Positions 59,380 to 64,000 of a stretch of DNA of 64,000 nt are shown piece by piece (position 1 is the first letter of the stretch; each line of letters begins with the position of its first letter). The notes beneath the pieces were generated by a model that was given only the letters and a program-made list of their open reading frames with translations, was not told where the DNA came from and did not search any database. The stretch lies in the NCBI GenBank assembly GCA_002189035.1, contig NEEC01000004.1:3782001-3846000 (forward strand), in the 5' to 3' direction. Source of the stretch: Utricularia gibba. Its lineage: Eukaryota; Streptophyta; Magnoliopsida; Lamiales; Lentibulariaceae. A program made the position numbers and the translations under genes.

Positions 59380-61780
59380 ACAGTGTGGTTTCTCAAGGAA
59401 GTGGTCCTGTCTCTGGTTTTTGCTTCTTTAACCAGCAAGGATGGCACAGATCTGATTCCCAAAGAAGGTCGAGGGACCATGGAAAGAAGAAGGATGACAT
59501 CAAATAACCATCCAATAAAAAAATTCGACGAGGACGGAGCGGGAGTTGCAGAGCAGCCGCACCCCTGCACCAGAACCTGCATTCCAAATGGAACCCAAAT
59601 CCCAAGTCATGATACGTATATTTACATATTACAATAAAAAATAAATTAAATTGCCAAAATTTAGAGTCTATAGATACAACTTCTCGATTCGTGTAATTGT
59701 GATAAAATACAATTTCTGATTTTTCAACTATTTAAAAAATAATAAATATTTCTAAAATTTTAATATAAAAATAAATATATTATTTTTTATATGATATGAT
59801 TAAATAATGTGAACTTGAAAGGGTCGTGTGATGCCGAGACGCGACAGGATTGTGCTGCCCCATCCTTGAAAGGTCTATTGAATAGTGGAATTAAAATATA
59901 CTTCAATAATAGAGAGTTGAATTCATTTTGCAAATAAAAGAGCGTTGAATTTGAATATAATATTTAAAAACCACATGTTATTTGATTGTCTATGTATTGT
60001 TATGAAAATATTTTATTTCACACAAAGTAATATATCAACAAATTGATTAAAAAAACTTTAATTTCCATTACCTCGACGTGATTTATTGCTTTAGTGACTT
60101 AATATTATTACTTTTATCAAAATTCATATTTTTGAATTAAGTTTGAGATTTTTTGAATATATTGAATCAATACTTATTAATTTTATGAATTTAAATTTTA
60201 AAATATTTTTTGTATTTGGGTTTATATTCTCGAAATTTGATTTTTAAGTCTAATTTAAAATATAAATTTCTTTGAGCATTGATTAAATTTTTTGTTATAT
60301 TTAAATTATATTTCAATTGTACCCCACAATTTTTATGAAAATCAAGAATTTTTTTTATCGCTCAAAATATTTGGTGAGTTAATTTTTAATGGCCACAATT
60401 GATTTTAAATTATTTATATCCTCCTTATGATTCATCCAAAATACAAAACAAAATTACTATGGCTATCAATAATAAAGAATTGATAGTCATGGATACCCTA
60501 CTTGGTGACAATTGACAAGTCATTCCCATAGACTTGCTCCTATTCTACACTATGCTCATACCAACCATTAATTGGAGCAATCCAGTAATTTTCATTTTCC
60601 TAAAAAAATATGGATTCTAGACTAACCATTTGATATAAAAAAAACTGTAGATTTGAAATAAATATGAGAGTTAGTATATGTAATTCAATATATCAAAGTT
60701 TAGGACATTATGAGTAAATATCATCGAAAACTATATTTTCATTTCTATTAGTGAATCTTGAGGAGGAGATTTAAAAAAATTGAATGTGTTTATCACTTAA
60801 AACTATATTATTATTTCAGTATTATTTTGTGTGTTTGTGTGTGAGGGAATTTGTGTCATGTTATTGATTACTATAAATTGTTAAATATTGAATGAATATG
60901 TTGGTATTTTTTATTTATTTAAAACCATTTGATACCTTAACTTATTTTATTTTTTCCAATATGTCTCACTAATATTCCTAGTCGTATTAGTGTTCAACTA
61001 TTTTGCAATGTTTATTTAGTTTATAAGAGATTTATGCAATAACATATTCATAAAGAATATTAAAAGAACTATTTATTGGCTTGAATCTAGAACAAATTCT
61101 TTCATATTAATAATTAAATGACAACTTTTTATTGTTTTTTTTAGGAATCATAAATTATTTAAGAAATTATAAAATTAATAGTGGAATTATGATTTAAATA
61201 GTATTTGCTCTGTTTATGATTTTGTTTGTTACTTTTTATTGAAGATAATTGATATTAAAAAATTACATTAGTATTGGAGCTTGAGAATGAGAAAGGAGTT
61301 AATGGAGTTAGCACCCTTACTTAACACTAATGAGAAAAGAGCTAATGAAGAGTAAGAGAGAAGTGGCAACTGCTTTTTTTTCTACCAGAAAATAACCTTT
61401 GGAAACAAGAGCTTAGAATGAAGTGTTGATGAAGTTGATGCTGGGTATCGAACTCTCAGAAATATGGAGTTAATAATTTGTTATGATTTTGGGTTGTGAT
61501 TTTTAAGACTTTTATTTGTGGTATATTTGACATTTTATATCTAGCTTGAAATGGATGGTAATGGAAGAAAGAAGACACTTTTCATTCTTCATTGAATGTT
61601 CTTCTAATTCATTCAATAACAACATTATCAATAGCAACCACATTAGAGTGATTTTGAAAAATGCTCTCTGTCGAAAAAATGTGTAAAAAAAGTAATCATG
61701 CTGTGTGTAATTTTTTGTATGTGATGTGTGAAAAATAAATGAGGGATGATTACTTTTATAAAGACCCAGCAACATCAAGG
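59380..61780. other. AT-rich spacer
   Basis: G+C falls sharply after about 59640. No ORF, repeat partner or RNA gene is recognised. Confidence 0.5.
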
Positions 61781-61800
61781 CCCGCATTAAAGTTCAACAT

Positions 61801-62025
61801 ATGAAACTTTGGAGAATGCACTTTGTGAAGTTTCTTGTTTTTGCGTTCTGTTACCACTTTTTGATGAGTATGACGTACGCACACCATGAGGATATTCATC
61901 ACAAATTTCGTAAGCATCATGCAGCAATTCACAGTAGAAAAAGAATTGGAAACAAAAGGAGACTGATGGACTCACTTTCTAAAAGAACCAGATCCAAGTT
62001 GTTCAATTGGGCCTCAACAAAATGA
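61801..62025 (+). CDS. Hypothetical small secreted basic peptide
   Basis: A 74-codon ATG-to-stop frame. Residues about 8-25 are hydrophobic (VKFLVFAFCYHFLMSM) and end at TYAHH, a plausible signal-peptide cut. The remainder is histidine- and arginine/lysine-rich with no cysteine (HHEDIHHKFRKHH, then RKRIGNKRRLMDSLSKRTRS). I do not recognise a plant peptide-hormone motif. The surrounding DNA is AT-rich spacer, so a chance ORF is possible. Confidence 0.3.
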   Translation: MKLWRMHFVKFLVFAFCYHFLMSMTYAHHEDIHHKFRKHHAAIHSRKRIGNKRRLMDSLSKRTRSKLFNWASTK

Positions 62026-62810
62026 TAAAATTGTGTTTAGATATAATAAATTCGATAGAGTATTGTTAATTGAGCTAACTCTCAAATTGTTTAAATGTTA
62101 AGTATTTCCAGTACTCTATAAATAAAGAAATAAACCATTTATTAAATTGGCATATGCTTCATTTGCAACTATTTTTTTCAATAGTATCCTTATTTTTTAT
62201 CATTTATATTTTGAAGGGTTATTCTGCTTTGTGATCCCGTGAATCGAAATCTAACCACATCTTCTTCTCCTCTATATTGTTGCTTTGGCTCCATAACTTG
62301 TAGAATGTCCATTGCATGTATCCCAGCCCCATCCATGTTTTTGATTGAAAAGATTTAAAGAAATATTAAATTTGGAAAAAGAAAATGAAAAATCATCTGA
62401 CACATAAAGGTTATAGGAATACTTCTCTTAAGAAGAACCTATTGACACATTTATTCTCGAAGTGCACTAATCCAAAGCAAGTAGGTTATGTCCAATACTT
62501 GATGGAAACATTATTGGAGAAGCGCATGAGATTACTTTGGACTATGAAACACCTAAGGGGACTTAGATGTGCCGGACTTACCAACAGCCAATGTGCACCA
62601 ACCGAGAAGATGGGTAGAGATGTGGACGCTTCGCGAGACGAACCATGGGCACACGTGAGCAAACACATCACAAGGGAACTCACGGAGAGTGCGCAAGCGG
62701 GTGTTGCACGTGGAAGCTCGCGGTGAGGGCAAGCATGTTCCATGTGGGAGCTCGCTACGTGTGCTGCAAACGCGGTAGGGCTTGTGCGAAGCTGGCGGAA
62801 GGGAGAAAAC
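62026..62810. other. Spacer before the terminal copia element
   Basis: AT-rich to about 62380. 62560-62810 is notably G+C-rich with overlapping open frames on both strands and no family. It may be part of an LTR or older repeat. Confidence 0.35.
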
Positions 62811-64000
62811 TGTTAGAATCTGATGCCAAGACTTTACTCTGCCTAAGTAACCCAAAGTAAGCCAGCAATTGATGAAGAACTATATTTGGAAGGGAACGCA
62901 AATCAAGCAACGCTGGAGATGACATACTTATTCAAGAACTGATTCTGGAAAGGATGCAATAAAACAACAAAAGAAGGAAAGCCCCACAAATTCCGCAAGC
63001 AAATCAGCCCCTTTTCGTGTCTTTAGCCAACGGCTGAAGCTACCCCTCTGCTTTATAAATTAGGAACAATGGAACAAACAATGTAATGTTTTTCGTGTGG
63101 AATAAAATAAAACTTTTTTTGTGTCCGTCCGAAGAAATCCCAAAAACCCTCTCTAGGTCTCGAGATTGGAGGCTACACGAATCCTTTCATGGTGACAGCT
63201 GTGGGATGTTCATCTCACTAGTGAAAAAAACCAACACAACGAATTTACAAGAAGAGGGTAAGTCACTTATCTACAAAACAATTTTCAGACCACTCATTTG
63301 TTACAGATTACATGGCTGGAAACAACACTCCGATTCCACTCCCTATGTTCGATGGAAAAGACTTCAAAATCTGGTCATTATGGATGATACTCTACCTCAA
63401 AAGCCAGCAGGCTTGGGATGTATTTGAAGCAGAGCTAACAATCCCTGAAAATGCAACTAATGAGGAGAAGAGTAGACTTATACAAGAAAGAGAAGACAAA
63501 GAACTTCGAGGAATGAACATCTTATCGGCTGCAGTCACCTCTGAAGTCTGTGAAGTGTTCATAGAATCTCCAAATCCAATTGCAACATGGAAGGCTTTAA
63601 ACAAAGCTTACAAACCTACCCCAGAAAAAATTGAAAAGGAGTAATCACCAGTGGCATCTACTTGATAATCTGATGTTGAAACCTGCGGAATCAATCACAA
63701 CACTAGTGGAAAATCTCCATAGTATTCTGAAACGACTCACAAAGCTTGGAGAAACAGTTGACGACAGAAGAATAAAAAATAGGATCATTTCTGCACTACC
63801 CAGCTCTTTTGATACTGCACTAACAGCTATTGCAGCCTCTCGAGGACTGAAAAAACACACCCTTGAAGAACTTCTAGATGCTCTCTACAATGCTGAATTA
63901 ACCGACAGCACAAGGGCATCAAGAGCTAGTAAGGAGATAGCCTTCAAAGCAAATTTTGAAAAGAAATATGATCATAAAGTGCGAATTCGACCTCATCCGA
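62811..64000 (+). mobile_element. Copia retrotransposon 4, 5' end only (runs out of window)
   Basis: A probable LTR starts about 62811 (TGTTAGAATC), has a TATA box CTTTATAAAT at 63050-63059 and an AATAAAATAAAA stretch at about 63101. The internal leader leads to the gag ATG at 63312. The LTR end and primer-binding site could not be fixed. The element continues beyond 64000, so its state cannot be judged. Confidence 0.7.
63312..64000 (+). pseudogene. Copia gag with a frame break (cut by window end)
   Basis: MAGNNTPIPLPMFDGKDFKIW begins a UBN2-type gag; IATWKALNKAYKP ends the first frame at a TAA (63642-63644). The text continues in the next frame from about 63645 with NHQWHLLDNLMLKPAES and SILKRLTKLGE, to the end of the window. 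A single insertion or deletion near 63640 explains the break. Confidence 0.75.

Noticed and set aside
62486-62860. Overlapping open frames on both strands before copia element 4
   Set aside because: Opposing frames in a G+C-rich patch, no family text; more likely repeat or LTR sequence.
1-64000. CRISPR arrays, bacterial operons, tRNA or rRNA genes
   Set aside because: The sequence is plainly plant nuclear DNA. No regularly spaced direct repeats with unique spacers, and no tRNA-like box A/box B pairs or rRNA segments were recognised.

Overview
This is a flowering-plant nuclear genomic segment. The genes have several short introns with GT-AG borders, the intergenic DNA is very AT-rich, and the encoded families are typical of angiosperms: a plant FkbM-type methyltransferase, a defensin-like peptide, a thioredoxin-dependent glutathione peroxidase, a UMAMIT/MtN21 transporter, CCT gamma, a BRH1-like RING-H2 protein, a BEL1-like TALE homeodomain protein and a DUF604 glycosyltransferase. 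I see no feature that fixes the species.

Layout. 1-5.5 kb: the 3' part of a methyltransferase gene (+), a small two-exon defensin-like gene (-) and a six-exon glutathione peroxidase gene (+). 5.5-27.2 kb: a transposon cluster with nested insertions. A copia element (5570-12343, minus, TSD ccatg) holds a solo LTR (7955-10418, TSD actag), which itself holds a second solo LTR (8950-10115, TSD catgc). Then come gypsy integrase/LTR debris, a plus-strand copia pol remnant and a gag-only LTR element. A second complete but decayed copia element (18904-27238, minus, TSD ctaag) is split by a hAT element (20068-22980, TSD gttgttga) whose transposase can be read without a break. 27.2-31.4 kb: AT-rich spacer.

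31.5-33.2 kb: UMAMIT gene (+). 34.8-40.3 kb: a third copia element (minus, TSD aaatt), whose 5' LTR received a second copy of the 1.29-kb solo LTR (38798-40083, TSD tggag). 40.3-43 kb: spacer with a decayed 29-bp tandem repeat. 43.1-46.5 kb: 13-exon CCT3 gene (+), convergent with a single-exon RING-H2 gene (-, 47.4-47.9 kb). 48.1-48.7 kb: a foldback element with long arms. 54.2-56.0 kb: BEL1-like homeodomain gene (+), with a GC-AG intron and a G-rich upstream stretch. 57.5-59.3 kb: three-exon DUF604 glycosyltransferase gene (-). From 62.8 kb to the window end: LTR and gag of another copia element that runs out of the window.

The cellular genes look like unrelated single-copy genes rather than a cluster or operon. 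No novel multi-gene system stood out. The main points for a second look are: the compact defensin-like gene; the apparently intact nested hAT element; the datable nest of insertions with exact target-site duplications; a palindromic GAGGTCACAACCTC repeat inside a probable gypsy LTR; the 48-kb foldback; and four single-base shortfalls, each in a run of four G or C, that break three otherwise perfect genes and are best explained as residual assembly errors.
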